Shown here in pieces: positions 28,501 to 43,500 of a stretch of DNA of 64,000 bases. Position numbers and translations under genes: made by a program. Numbering within the stretch: position 1 is the first letter of the stretch; each line of letters opens with the position of its first letter. Source of the DNA: Lepas anatifera (Eukaryota > Arthropoda > Thecostraca > Lepadidae); NCBI GenBank assembly GCA_034440635.1, contig JAOTON010001526.1, positions 3,729,001 to 3,793,000 on the forward strand, in the 5' to 3' direction. Below the pieces are notes generated by a model, which worked only from the letters and a program-made list of their open reading frames with translations, had not been told where the DNA came from and ran no database searches.

Positions 28501-31500
28501 TTCCTGTCAATTGATACTAGTTTCGTGAAAATCAAGCCGAAGAGACAAGAGTTACGGATAATCTATAAAGGGCAGAAGTTCTGTATATTTTGAACCCCTA
28601 CCCTCAATTTTCCAAATTTTGTATTTTTTTCATTATGGAGTTTAGCGCGAGAGGGATTGATTGCGATTTGAATTTTAAAAATGGGCCAGGTAGATTTCGA
28701 GATCTTAGGGGGCAGAATTTGCCCTCCCCCTGTTGGAAATAAGGGGGAGCCGGCAGCCCGCTGGAAATAGGGTTAATATATACATACTTTCTCAGTCAAG
28801 TGCTTCGTGCATCCTGTGATTTTCCTTGAGCCCTCCTTGTTTTACCGGTCAAAGCTACTTACCCCTCCTCCTCAAATAACTATTTTATCAGCTTAAACTT
28901 CTAGTGTTGCACGCACTTGAAAAGTCAGCTAGCCGTGTTTGTCACATGTACCGTATGTGTTGTATTAGCCAATAAGTGTTTGTTAATGAAAACAATGAAA
29001 AGCTGCATCATTCACCCTGATGCCGAAAAAGACTAAGGATTCGAAATCGGTGCTTGCAATTTTACCCGCCAAGCGTATTCACATACCGAACTCATTTAAC
29101 ACGCGCATTGACGGGGGTCTGAGCCACCTTCGCTTTGACGAGGGGGCGGGTACCCGCCCCCCAAGATCTCGAGAACCACAGTAGGTAGCGAAAAACAGTT
29201 AACTGTGTTGGGTAGCCCATCCACTTCTCCATCGAAAATATTCGTAGCATTTTTTGTCAGGTCACATTTAAGGTCACGAGGGGCCAAAACATGCCGTCAT
29301 AGGGATAACATGAAAATGAAGTTTTCGGCCATTTTATCTGAACAAGAAAAGATAGAGCAAAACGACTTGAATTTTATGAATCCCCGCAGCAAGCCGAATC
29401 GAATGATATATAATTTGGCCTTGCTAGGTCAAATCAAGGATTTGACCTGACCTGAGGTCATTTCAGGGTCAAATTATATAAAATGCATATCATTAGAATT
29501 GCAAAGCCAAGGCGAGTCTAATGCAGCTAAAATAAACGCTCTATCACTATCCGTTACTGAGTTATACAGTAAAAACCATTTTTCCCATGTACAATGTACT
29601 TCGAATGGAAAGGTCATGCGTCGTACATGACCTTAGATCATCAATATCAAAAATACCGGAACATATTTTAGAGAACTCGGTGGGCTTATTATGTGATATG
29701 AGTTTCAATTGAATAAGTTCACCCTGCTCCGACTTATGCAATCTTAAACTTTCTTGAGGTCAGGTCACTTGACCTGTACTGGTGACCTGACCTGACATGA
29801 CCTAACCTTAAAATTTTCACAGAAGTTGGAAAAATGATGAGGGGAAAAAGGTATGCCAAGTACGGCGGCGCTACGCGCCGCCGTTTTACTATTGTCTCCG
29901 AAAAACCCGAGGGGGCGGGTACCCGCCCCCGTCAATGCGCGTGTTAATGAGCTTATACGCATGTTTTCCAGTGATATCGACACCGCACACTGCACTAAGA
30001 CCTAACCCATACATCCACCCAGGTGCACAGAATGCCTCCTACACCTGTCCTCCTCCCTCAGTCCTACAACAGGCATAACAACTACCATTCTCAACACCGC
30101 ACGTGTACGTTTTATATCTGCACGCGACCCCTTCCCATCGAGGTTTGAACTCGGCGCCAGCGGCGCCCAGCGTGCGTGACCTTTCTAACCTCTGTGCCCC
30201 ATGGGCAATCGGCATCCAGCGGATAGCGGCTGCTGATTGGTGGAGGCATGTTCACTTGCATAGCGAGAAACTCAGCGGAAATTTCTCAATGAGAATGATA
30301 GGTCTTGAACCATAATCTAGGCGATGAATTAGCATGATCGTTTCCATGCATTACTAGCCACAGTTTGCCCTACATTGGCTTGATTATCTGCACCACTATC
30401 CGATACTCTTTGGTACAGGCGAGACAGCGGCAGAATCAGCACTGGCTAGCCAACGGCCGAGTTCGCTGAAGTCAGAAGTGTCGCGAGATGGGTTTCTGCT
30501 GAGTGGAGAGAAGTGGGACTCGGCCCCAAGGTACCCGAGGGAAGGAGGAGAGAGACGTGCATGAAACTAAAGCTTAACCGTCGGATGAGTAATTGAGAGT
30601 GTGAACTAATGAGAGCGCTGACGAAGAAAAACCAGATAACATACCAGAAAAGGGAAGCACGAGCTGCTTTGTTCCATGTTGGATGGTGAAAAAGCACTTA
30701 ACCTAATTTGGGACCCAAAACATTGCCGATGTCTTAGCGCATTTCACTTTTCAGACGTCCTACCACGACATCTAAAATTGTATGGTGAAGCCCAAAAGTT
30801 ACAGGCAAAGAAATGTTTTTGTCTAATGAGGGCACTCTTTAATCGATCCACCATACTAACGTGGATTTTTTAAAACTATTGGGGACACCCAAATCCGAAA
30901 ACTGCCAACTACGCCAGCGTTACGAGAACCATTGTATTATAAACACTGTACAATACACCCCCTTAGATATATGAAACTATACTGCACTGCCTAACATGAA
31001 AAATAAGAGGTGACTGGGCACTCCACATCCGAAGATAGAAACTCATACGCCAACCCTGTAGATAATTTCAAAGTTTCATTTGGCTAGGCACTTAGTATAT
31101 ACCTAGGAAACATACTCTTCAAACATGAAATATTTTGTTTAAAAAATTATAAGATAAATGATAGTGGAGGATTTATATATCCACCAGTCAGTTATAGCTT
31201 CCGCCGAGTGGGAAGACTCATCTAGTATGGGTACCCATATCAAAGGAGCTGCAGCATCTAAAAACTATAATTATTGTGATAATGAGGTTCCTGGCCATTG
31301 TAAGGTCAGCGCCAGAGAGCTTACCTAATCGTACGAGACAAACTGTTATGTCCCCTTCCAGCTGCTTCAAAAATTTTGTTTCTCCACATATGTTCCAAAA
31401 ATATTTTCCAATAAATTTGGATTGATATTTTCTATGAGCCCTTATGATATAAGTGAGGGTAGAAGGTAGGAGCAAACGCATTATTACTTGAAATACAGAC

Positions 31501-34500
31501 CCTCATACCACACACAGAACTGCGTTCAGTTTTTATTCGCATATGAGGCGCAGCATTTTTCGTTATTAAGTGCCTCATAAATGCTATCATTTGACCCTGT
31601 GAATCAAAAATAACCAAATAACTAGATTTGCAAACTATCAAAACATGCTCACCAAACATATTTATATGTGATCCTAACAATTCTTAGGGCCCACGGCGCA
31701 AAACCTCAAACATATATGTCTTATAGTGTTAGTTTTGTGACCGTGCTTGATTTTTGGTCTTTATCGGGTCAGTTTTATGTCCTCCCTGATGACGTCCGCC
31801 TCTCTGTTTGGATTACTGTTGGAGCTGAACATCGTTTGGGGTTGGCCACTGTATAATCAATCCTTTTTTTGTAACCTTGATCTCCGGGCGCGTTTCGAAC
31901 ATAATACACAGTTGGGGTATTAACGCTAGCAAAATCCAGAGGTAAACAGCGAGCTGTACGCCCCGATAATAGTATCGTAACGTCTTGAATGAGTTTTTGG
32001 TAAGGTTGGTCCGACCCGGCTGGATTTTTCTCACCCTTTTTCATTCTTTGTCTTATGTTTGGTGGGGAGAGAAATCGGCAAAGCGACAGGGCAAAACGCT
32101 TCTGGAACATCAGGTGAAGAGCTGATATGGATTGTGAGAAGGTTAAAACATATTCTCGGTGATGTCTGATTTATCCTGAAAGGCTTCAAAGGGAGTTTGT
32201 TGGTTGATTCATGGGAGGAATAAATAATCAGTGTTTTATATTGGGAGCGATGCCATCCTGAATTTGGGTTTGTATTTGATGATTTATACAATGGGTAGTC
32301 GTGCAACCAGCTTCTCATTTTACATTTTTTGGCTGCACCTGTAAAAAGGTATAGTTGGCCCTCAAACTGTTACGTCATGTCATACCATCCAGCAGAAACG
32401 CAACAGAAGAGGCGCTGTTGATCAATATAGGACAGTAAGTAATATATTGATGCATACCAAAATTTAAAAATGTGTTCAAATGTTTCAAAACACCTGGCGC
32501 CACAGACCAAAGGTCCCCATGATGCTGCGCCTTTTGTTGATTTCAAATACTTTTTTCAGTGTGTGAACGAATTGTGCAGTAAAAAATATGCACGTAATTC
32601 AGCTATTGTGAATAACTTCTACTTTGCTGTATCTTATTCACTGCATCACTGCTTAAAGGGAATGTGGCACGTTCATAACGTGACTTAAACTGAGATATCC
32701 AAGTTGTAAAGCAAGTGGGAATACTCGGTACTCAATATATCATTTGTCTTGGAACTCAAGATTTCCGTAGAAAAAAACTAAAACCGCCCTGCAATCTAGC
32801 CCTCATGAACCCCTAGCAGCAGGCCACAGTTGTCATGGCTGTTGGTGTGACGACATATGCTGACGTCACGATGAGCATCAACCAATCAAAGCCCTTGAAG
32901 CATTTCCAGCATGGTAGTGGTTGCCAGATCATGACATCATCCACAGGCAGATATTTATCTATTTTCCTAGAGGAGTATTTTTAAAAACAATATATTTAGC
33001 TTATTGAACATTTTTCAGAGAAATCATGAGTGGTTTCACTATTTCTTGCTAAAAGTACGCCTAATTACACTAAATTCCAGGATTCGACCAAGGTGCCACA
33101 TTCCCTTTAAGCATGGGGTATGCAATAAATTATCTTGCAGATAGGTATATAAATCAATAATTGTCCATTATCAGTGGCGGATTCAGGAGGGAATAAGACA
33201 TTTGTACCCCAAACTGCAAAGCTCGGGGCACAACTATTTTTGTCCCCCCCCAAGCTGTCGATCTCCTTTTTGCCCCGACTCCTTTTTAGATTATAAGCAA
33301 GGTTTTGGTGCTTCAACTCTCATCTTCAAACAGAACCAGTCAACTTCAGTGTAAACATTGGGCCTTGGATAGCAAAACAAGCAACTTATGGCCACATGTT
33401 AGACCCTGCGACGTTTTTTTCCTTATTGACTCTTGGGTTTACCCCCAAAACCTACCGTCTAGATAAATTGTGGCCTACTCTCACCGCGTGACTTTTCTTA
33501 TCAATTTGGATTGTCCCCTCAAAATCTACCGGCTAGATCCACCACTGTCCATAATGCCTGAGCATTTCCGTTGCTTGGTAAAATATTAGGCTGTAGGTCA
33601 GATGCAGAATGCCATTATAACACTGTAACACATTCATTGAACATTTTCTCTTCTTGAAGCACTTCATTAGAACTTTGCGGCACATTTTGGTTGGGGGCGC
33701 CCAAATCACCATTGGGGGTTCCCAGTACATCATTGGGGGTGCCAGGGCACTCCCAAAGAGATAGAAATCCACACCCCTGCCCACCCCCTCCCCCACCAGG
33801 GCGAGGGTGGCTGGGAGCATAGGCGTAGGAACCGGGGGGCCAGGGGCCACTGGCCCCCACTTTTCTGTGACGGGCCCCCGCAACGGAGGTAAAATATCAA
33901 AAACTGTAATATCAAGTGAGAAACTCAAACTGGCCCGATAGCTTGCCCCGGAACCCCGTTAAACTTACCTGTGCCCCTAAACTAAGTTGAGGTCCTATGA
34001 GTTGATTTTAAGGTCCCCTGAGCTTCTCGGGGCCCCTGAACTGGCCCCTGATGCCATATAAGCTAATCTGGGCTCTGTGAGCTGAACTGAGCGCCCCTGA
34101 GATGGTTTGGGTAGCATAAACTGTTCTAGGATGCCTAAACTGAGCTAGGGCCGTAACCTTGAATAGGGTCTCATGAGTTGACCAGAACCTATATCCACTG
34201 ACCTGGGGGCCCCTGAGCTGAGCTGGGACCGTAAAGTTAATATTGTCCCTTGAGCTAAGCTGGATCCCCTGTGATGCACAGAAGACCCTAAACTTATCTG
34301 AGGCCCCTGCACAGGAATAGGGCCCCTGCCTTGAAATCGGGTTATAAGCTTTACTTGAACCCTGGACTGTTCTGGAACCCCAAATATGCCGGCAAGGGGC
34401 CCCTGGATGATCGAGGCCCTTAAGCTTATCTGGTCATCAGAGCTAATATGGGCCTCTGTGTTGAACTGAGGGCCCATGAGATGGTCTGGGACCCCTATAA

Positions 34501-37500
34501 GGCTTTAAAGTCACTGACCTGGCGGCCATGAGCTTGAATGGGTCCCTTGAGATGTTCTGACAGTGGTGTAGCCAAGGGAGGGGGTCCCTGGGGTCCGCGG
34601 ACGCCCTTGGGCTGACCTTATGCACTAAAAACACAAAAATTTATCTCGGGGGCCCCTGAGCTTGGTCTGGGTAGGGAGGGGGCCTGCCGAGCCTGGTCTC
34701 AGGAGGCCCCCGATAATCGGTATCGAGGGCTCCAGAGTACCGAATATTGATCTTGGGGGACCCCTGTGCTCAGTCTCAGGGGTCCCGAGCTTGGCCTCAG
34801 GGCCCCCGAGCTTGGTCTCAGGGCCCCTCCTCCCCGAGCTCGGTCTCACGGGCCTTTCGATATTGGTCTCACGGGCCTTTCGATTTTGGTCTCAGGGGCC
34901 CCCGAGCTTTGTATCAGGGAGCCCTCCGAGCTTGGTCTCAGGGCCCCCGAGCTTGTCTCAGGGATGTCCCCAAGCTTGGTCTCAGGGGGACATCCGAGGG
35001 CATCTGATGCATAAGGCTGACCGAATGCACTGGAAAACACGAGCATTGGTCTCGGGGGTCCTGATCTTGGTCTCAGGGGGCCACCGAGCTTGGTCTAAGC
35101 GCCCCCGAGCTTTGTCTCAGGGGCCCAGAGCTCGGTGTCAGGGGCCCTCGAGCTTGGTCTCAGGGAACGCCCGAGCTTGGTCTCAGGGGACCCCCGAGCT
35201 TGGTCTCAGGGGCCCCTGATCATCGGTATCGGGGCTCCAGAGTACCGAACATTGATCTCGGGGGCCCCTGAGCTCGGACTGACGGATCTTTCGATCTTGG
35301 TCTCACGGGCCTTTCGATTTTGATCTCAGGGTGCCCCAGAGCTTGGTCTCAGGGCCCCCTGAGCGTGGTCTCAGGGGACTCCTGAACTTGGACTCAGGGG
35401 CCCCGAGCTTGGTCTCACGGGCCTTCCGAGCTTGGTCTCAGGGGGCCCCCGATCATCGGTATCTAGGGCTCTGGAATACCGAATATTGATCTCGGGGGCC
35501 CGTGAGCTTGGTTTCAGGGGACAATCGAGCTTGGTCTTAGGGGGCAAGCTTGGTCTCATGGGCCTTTCGATGTTTGGTCCCATGGGCCTTTCGATCTTGG
35601 TCTCACGGGGTCTCGAGCTTGGTCTCAAGGAACCCCCGAGCTTGGTGTCAGGGGCCCTCGAGCTTGGTCTCAGGGTCCCCTCGAGCTTGGTCTCAGGGGC
35701 CCCCAGGCCTGGGTTCAGGTCCCCTGAGCATCGGCATCGAGGGGCTCCAGAGTACCAAGCATTAGTCTCGGGGGGCTCGAAATATTGATTTTGAGGGCCC
35801 CGGAACATCGGTGTCGAGTTACTCCTGAGCAAAGCGCGAGCATGGGTCTAAGGGTGCCCCTGAGCCTGATCTAAGTGGGACCCCAAGCTTGGTCTTAGGA
35901 CCCCCGGGCATCAGTATCAAGGGGCTCCGGAGTATTGGTCTAGGGGAGCAATTATTTTAGGGGCCTCCAAATGGTGGTTTCGGAGGGCCCCCGAAAGTGG
36001 ATGCAGTGGTGTAGCCAAGGGGGCCCTAGGCGTCCGCAGACCCCCACCCCTTGGGCCAATCTGAACCACTGCAAAGGATTCTCTGATCACAGGGCCCCCA
36101 GAGTCAGTCTCAGGGGCCCCTGAAGATTCGTTCTCAGGGCGTCCCGAGTCGGCCTCACGGCCCCCGCCCTAAGAGTCGGTCTCAAGGCCCCCAAAAGTAG
36201 ATTTCGGGGGCCCCTGAGGGTTGGTACCAGGGGCCCCCAAAAGTCGGTATTAGGGGCCCCGGGAGTCTGTCTCAGGGAGGGAGGCCGAGCTAGTCTCAGG
36301 GCGCCCCCCAGAGAGTGGTTCTCAGGGCCCTGCAACAGTCTATTTCAGGGGGCCCCTGAGAGTCAGTCTCAGAGAACCCCAAGAGTCGGTCAAGGGGACC
36401 CCAGAGTCTGTCTTAGGGGACCCCAAGATTCGCTCTCGGGGTCCCCCTGAGAGTCTGTCTCAGAGAACCCCAAGAGTCAGTCTCAGAGTACCCCAAGAGT
36501 CGGTCTCAGGGGGCCCTCATAGTCTCACGGGTTTCTCTCTCAGGAGTCAGCATTTAGTTTCAGGTGGCCCCGATAGTTAATCCGGGGATCCGAGAGTTAG
36601 TCTAATTTGATCCGCAGAGTGCTGGTTTCAGGGCGCCCCAGAGGGGTAATTTTGGAAGCCCTCGAGATTTAGCCTCAGGCTGTGTCCCCTCCCGAGTTTT
36701 GGTATAAACGCCCCCAAGAGTCAATCTCAGGGAGCACCCAAAAGTTAGTCTCAGTGGGCTCCCGGTTGTCAGTCTCAGAGACATCCGAGAGTTAATCTCG
36801 GGGCTCTGAGATAATAAAAGATCTGGGCCCTCCGAGATAATTTGGCGGCCCCTGGACGGCATAGGCATAGGAACCGGGGTCAGGGGATACTGCCCCTCCC
36901 CCTTTGAGGTGGGCCCCCGCAACGAATATACAAATATCAGTAACTGTGATATAGAACAAGAAACACAAACGGCTCCGATAGCTTGTCTGGGAACGTTCAA
37001 GTTCGGTAGTACGCTGCCTGCAAGCCCCTGGAGGAGGAGCGCTTCGTAAAAAAGCCAAGGCACGTACTATCCGAGTGTTTCCAAATGAGTCCCGAGAACT
37101 GGGCCCAATCAAACTCCATTCCATATCAATCCCAACACAAAATATGAATCGGACACGGACCCCGCACTAAATGCCGAGCAACAGTCGACCCTGAGCCATC
37201 GAAAGGCGCGACGTCCTTCGATGCCAGGGTTATATGGCGTCCCCAACTCTTTCCCCGTTGGAAGGGTTTCTTGGGAGTCAAATTGCTCCTTGCACAAGGA
37301 ATCTGCCGTGCGTTAAACGCGAGTTGGTCGCGTGGAAAGCAAGGTTGCTAACCACTATAACACCATGCCCACACCTCCTCGGCATCACAAAGCTGGCCAT
37401 CAAGTACCTACATTGCACTTGCAGTCATGCTGGAACTCTGCATTTTAGGCATCGAAATATAGCTAGGCGTATTTATTGTGATCAGCCCTTACCAAAATCA

Positions 37501-40500
37501 ATCTCTAATGATGGAAAGAGTAGATCCGTAATAACCTACATAAATGTTCCCATTTTTCGTCATTAAATAAGCAAATACAAGTTGATTAGGCATAGCGAAG
37601 TGAGGCTATTTGGTATCAAAGCATTGTCTGTAGTTTTCTAAACAGTTCTTAATTTTGTAAATGTAATGAAAAGGGCCTAAGCATCTGTAAATATAAAAAC
37701 GCGCTCGTGGTAAAAAATGATTGAAATCCTCCAAAAAAGCTTAAAATGTACTTCGTATTTGAAAAGGGTCTAGGTAAAGAACCAAAAATGTTTTTTGGCG
37801 TTTTACTATGATTTATTACATCATAATAGGTACAACTCGAAATCATAGGGCAAAATTTGATTTCTCAATTTTCCATATATTGGCATCCTTGTGTGCATGA
37901 ATGCCTTATTACACTAAACGAGCTATCTAAAATTTTTAAAATTATGAACCCCCGTGGACTGGGGCCCCCTTGAGGTGGGCCCCCTCTAAGGTTGGCCCCC
38001 CACTTTTCAAATGGTTCCTACGCCCCTGGCTGGAGGCCCACCGGGCGGGTGTTAAGTTTCATACATGAGCGACACGGCCCGGCCCGACCCAACCATCACG
38101 CTAACGAAAAGCTTATTTCTCCGAAAGGGTGCAACATACCTTGACGGGATCTTCATCTTGGTATAGGCTTTTCAATTCATTTACTGACTAAACACATCAG
38201 GGGTGGGTGGGTTGGGTACCGGTGATGCTCGTGGCACGTGCAAGAGCAGGGGCATGGCAAATCACCAAATTCCCGTATCTTGTTGCGTCATAACTCCGAT
38301 TTTGCTGATCTAGATAAGCCCTAAAGTTAGGGCTTAAAGTTAAGTTCTTAGTGTGCATGGAGCAGCAATGATATGGGTTACCACCTACCCCGGCGAGCCT
38401 CTGAGCCACCCTTGTCCAGGTGAGGGCAGGTTCCCAGTGGCGGATCCAGGGGGGGCAAAAACAGCATTTGCCCCCCCAACGGAAAGGCTCGGGCAAAAAT
38501 ATGTTTTTGCCTCCCCGCGCAAGCAGTCGACTTCCTTTTCCCCGGCTTCTTCTTACTTTATATGCATGCAAGATTTTGGCGCTTAGTCAATTTCAGTGTA
38601 AACATTGGGCATTGGACAGCAAAAACAGACATTTTTTGCTGATATCTGTCACTAGGTGACGTTTTTTTGCTTTTAGCCTTGGGCAGCCCAAAATCTACCG
38701 TAATTGATATTATGGCACAAGTTTCAACGCGTGACGTTTTTTTTTGCTTTTGACTTTGGCTTGCCCTCCCAAATCGACCGGCTAGATCCACCACTGTAGG
38801 TTTCAAACAGCCCTCTTAATCTCGGTTCATACGCGGGAAAGAAAAGAGCGCGAACGGTGATGGAAGCTCATAAAAATTAATAAGAAACACCAGTCATTTT
38901 TGGGCTCAAATAAATATTGAGGTCATCACAGGTCAAAGAAGGTGACAGGTACGAGAACAGTTTCTGGGCTCTAGTGTCTGGCAAAGTTGAGTTAGAATCA
39001 ATTTTTAGGTACCATTTGCTTTTTTCTTGTCACAGAAAATCGAATGATATATAACATGACTATACTAGGTTAAAGCAGAAAATGACCTAACTCACCTACC
39101 ATACCAAATCTGCATGTCAATCGACTCGCAATAATAACCCAGACGTAATGGTATCAAAATAAAAGCTTTACCACCATTTCAAACCACCACCAGTAATGAT
39201 ATCAAAATAAAAGCTTTACCACCATTTCCTGTGAAATTATTGACCCAAGTCTAAAAACCTGCTTAACACGCGCATTGACGTGGGTGTGAGCCACCTTGGC
39301 TTTGACGGGGGTGGCGGGTACCCGCCCTCCCCTAAGATCTTGAGAACCACGATAGGCAGCGAAAAACGGTAAAAGGCATTGGGTAGCCCATCCACTTCTC
39401 CATCGAAAACATTCGAAACATTTTTTTGTCAGGTCACATTTAAGGTCACTAGAGGTCAAAACATGCCGTCATAGGGATAACATGTAAATGAAGGTTTTCA
39501 TCTGAACAAGTAAAGATAGAGCAAAACAGCTTTGAACCATATGAATCCTTGCAGCCAGCTGAATCGAATGATATATAATATGACCTTGCTAGGTCAAATA
39601 AATGATTTGACCTGACCTGAGGTAAGGTCACGGTCAAATTTTATAAAATTTATATAATTAGAACCGCAGAGACCAGGAAGCTCTAATGCAGCTAAAATAC
39701 ACGCTCTATCACCATCCCTTACTAAGTTATTCAGTTAAAACCCCTTTTCCCATGTATTTCCAATGTAGAGGTCATGGCTCGTACCTGACCTTAGGTCATC
39801 GATATAAAAATACCGGAACATATCTTAGAAAACTCGTTGGACCCATTATGTGATATGAGTTTCAATCGGATAAGTTCGCCCTGTTCCGGCGTATGCTATC
39901 TTAAACTTTTTTGAGATCAGGTCACTTGACCTGTACTGGGGACCTGACCTGGAAATGACCTGACCTTAAAATTTTGACAGAAGTTGTAAAACTAATGAGA
40001 AAAAAGGTATACCATGTACGGCGGTGCTACGCACAACCGTTTTTATGCTATCTCTGAAAAAAACCCGAGGGGGGGCGGGTACCCCTCCCCCGTCAATGCG
40101 CGTGTTAAGTAGTCCCAGATGACCTCTCAGAGGTCACAGGTTCAAACTTGCAACAAGGACCTAGAAAGGGGCTTAGGATACTTTGGAAAATATGAAATTA
40201 TGAAAATATGAAAATTGGAAAATATGAAGTATTATAAGCGGCGTTTACAGAAATAGAGGCATCTCTCACCCAATTCCCGTTTTCCCCGTGCCGCATGGGA
40301 GAGGTCATGATATATTTTTAACCCTTGGTCACCTATATGAAAAATCCCGGAATATATTTTGTAGTACTCGGTAGGCCTATTATGCGGTATTACTTTCGAT
40401 TGGATAGATTGACCCAAAATACCTTTACTTGAAGGTACGTTCAAGAGGGATTCCTCCACGCCCGAGTGACGTCACACGGGCGTAGAGGAATTCCTTCACC

Positions 40501-43500
40501 ATTGAGCCGTGTGTTAAACTGCTGCTAATGGCACTTCCCGCTTACGAATTTGTGAGAATACGTGGTAATCAAGTTTATCCTCAATGCAATGAATAAGCAT
40601 TTTATTTTCGATTCTGGGCCTCTTTTTGAAAAATTTGGAACATTTAAAAATTAAATTTTCCCATGTTATATGCTACGAGGTGTGACCGGGGGCGTCGCCA
40701 CGGAATTTTTGCAGGGGGGACGGTTCCGGGCTGGTGCTGACCGGGAGTACGAATTTTGAGCATATTCGGTACCTGACAGCATTAATAACCATTAACCCAA
40801 AAATTTTGGGGGGACGTCCCCCTGGTTGGCCAACAGGGGATGCGTCCCCCGTCCCCCGCTTTCGGCGCCCATGGGTGTGACGTCGCATCCGGTGGTCTGC
40901 GCCTGCTGTTGGAGGGGGCTGAGATTGACCCTGTTCTTACTTATGCTATCTTAAACTTTTTTGGAGGCGAGGCTAGTTGACCTGCTCTGTTGACCTGACC
41001 TGAGATAACCCAACGTTAAAATTTGGGGTAAAGTTCTAGAATTGATCAAGAATAAGATGTGGAAACTAGGGTGGTGCGAAGCGCCGCCCTTTATTTTGTG
41101 CCGCCAGAAGAACCCCAGGGGGAGGTTCAAACACCCCCACCACGGCAAGGGTTAAGTGGTGAATGTCAATGTCATCTTTATTCAAAACACTCTCACAGAG
41201 GTGCACGAGAAAGGGTTGAGCAGATTTCACCCCAATGCTATAACTCAGAAGTTATCCATATCACGGTGATGAAATTTACAACGTATATGCGGAATTATTT
41301 GAGAATGGATACATTTGAGGTCAGACGATACGTGCGGATGTGAGCATCCCTCTTCGTTGTCTCAGAAACTACTTACTCGATTAGACTGAAATTTGTTTTG
41401 CGGATTTGCGCCAGGAAAATAACTGGACTGTGCCGGGAATTCCTAGTCATGCCTCACTTGCGCATGTGCATGCCTCTAACTAATGAAAAATCTGAAATTT
41501 CTGGGGAAATCCAAGGATGTGCCAAGATATCGCAAACTGGTGATGTGTCGTAAATGTTTTACGCTGTATTTTTCTTATGAATTTTCGTTATATGGTGAAT
41601 GCTTGTAATGATTATTTGAGTTTTAGGGGCGCGCCAGTCTGCGAGGTCATATATCGCCCATATCACTGCTCTTCAATCAAGGCCTATAATCTCGTCTGTC
41701 TCTAGAGTAAAGTAAAGTCCCGTCTGTAGCAATCTTCCACATTGTGGTTATAATTATCACTGGGTGAATCCGTAACCATAGATTTAAGTAGGTTAGCTGC
41801 GACGGCAGGCGCCCGGCACGCTGTGCTGGGGCATCACTTCCGGCACCCACCCCACACCCCCAGATCCAGGGGCCCGGGGGCAGCCTAGACGCCAGGCTCA
41901 AGGCCAACGTCTAACGGAGGCCCTCCCCGGCACTCCCGGACCCAGAGGCCCCGGAGCGCCAGGGGGACCCGCCAAGTCGGCGCCAGGCGCCTACCAACCT
42001 CCCCATGCTTCTTCTGGGAGAGGTCACCTCGTGACCTGATCTCAGGTCACGAAATAAAAAAATCCAGGATATAAATTTTCCAGACGGGTCATCAAGTGTA
42101 GAAAGGTTCAGATCGATCGGCCTAGAAATGTAGCTATGGTAGAGCTCAAAAGTTGAGGTGAAGTGACCTTTTTTGACCTCGCCTGGTGACCTGACCTAAT
42201 GTGACCTGGGGTAAAAATTAAAGGATGGTGGAAAAATTATGGGGCAACCCCTCAACCGCCGTGGTGCGCCTCAAAGTTTTCCTGTTATTCGGAAAAACCT
42301 ATGGGGGCCATCGATGACCCCCGGTGGGGCGAAGGGTTAAAGTGCCAAAGGTCGTGGTGTTGGCCTGTCCCTCCCTCCGGTATCGGCGAGCCAGTTCCTA
42401 CTCACGCTAACAGCGACACGTGGTGTTGAAACTGTTCATTCTGCCGAGAAGTCTGGTGATTTAATCTCCACAAAATAATGTTGTGTATCTTAACCCGCGC
42501 CCCACCGGGGTCCGGCGCCACCTTCGCCCCACCGGGGGCCATCGATGGCCCCCCTCTAACTCCGACAATATGGGCGTTAGCGCAAATCTGCAAAGTGCAA
42601 TAGAAATCTCGCGTGAATTCAGTAAGAAATTACTTCACATATTTTAGTGTTCAGGTCAATGGTTTGACCTCCAGAGGTCAAATTAGGTCAAGATCGGCTA
42701 TTTTCACTCAAATATGCAATGATTAAGCAAACTGGTCATAACTCTTATGTCATTAGATCTATTGAGGCCTGGTAAAGATCATTTGATAGGAAATTGCCAG
42801 TACTTTTTCCGCTATGTGGAACGTAAGGACCTCCCGCCGGTGGTTTGACCTCCAGAGGTCACCTCGTGACCTAATATGACCTGAGGTCACGAAAGGTCAC
42901 AAAGTGACCTTGCCGTATATCAAATGAAAGCCAGTGACAAGACAAACACGATGGTGTTTGTTTCACCGCTCTAGCTTAATTAGGTCGAAAGTTATTGTCA
43001 AAATACTGTTTTTGACCTCTGGTGACCTTGGATGACTTTGGAAAAGTTAAAGGGTAAATATGACTCCTGGGATCCGTGAAAGAGTGTCCAAAAACGCTGT
43101 TCTGAGCATTCTGAGTATTTGCAATCATTTTTGTGGCTTTTATATCATGGAACAGGTTTTCCCCATGCTTTTCCAATGGGAGAGGTCGCCCCGTGACCTG
43201 ACCTCAGGGCACGAAATCGAAAAATCCCGGATATACACCTTGTAGACCCTGGAGGGGTCATGAAGTGTAGGAAGTTTCAAATTGATCGACTTTGAAATGT
43301 AGCTCTTACAGAGCTTTAAAGTTGAAGTGAGGTGACCTTGGTTGACCTCGTCTGGTGACCTGACCTTGGGTGACCCGGGGTAAAAAATTTCAGGGATGAT
43401 GGGAAAATGATGCAGTGAGAGGTAGAGTCCTCAACCGCGGTGCTGCGCCTCGTCGTTTTTCTGCTATCCCGGAAAAACCTTAGGGGTGCCATCGATGGCC

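Larger units (their letters stand above)
38378..41155 (+). mobile_element. Family D host element carrying three insertions
   Basis: Family D sequence begins near 38378 (degenerate start, GAGCCACCCTTG) and ends GGTTAA at 41155. Inside are a hAT-like element (38435-38796), an intact family C element (39263-40108) and an M element (40416-40921), the last with its own MITE. Confidence 0.75.

Noticed and set aside
34662..35832. Several overlapping 70-185-codon frames
   Set aside because: They arise from the GGTCTCAGGGGCC tandem units on both strands.
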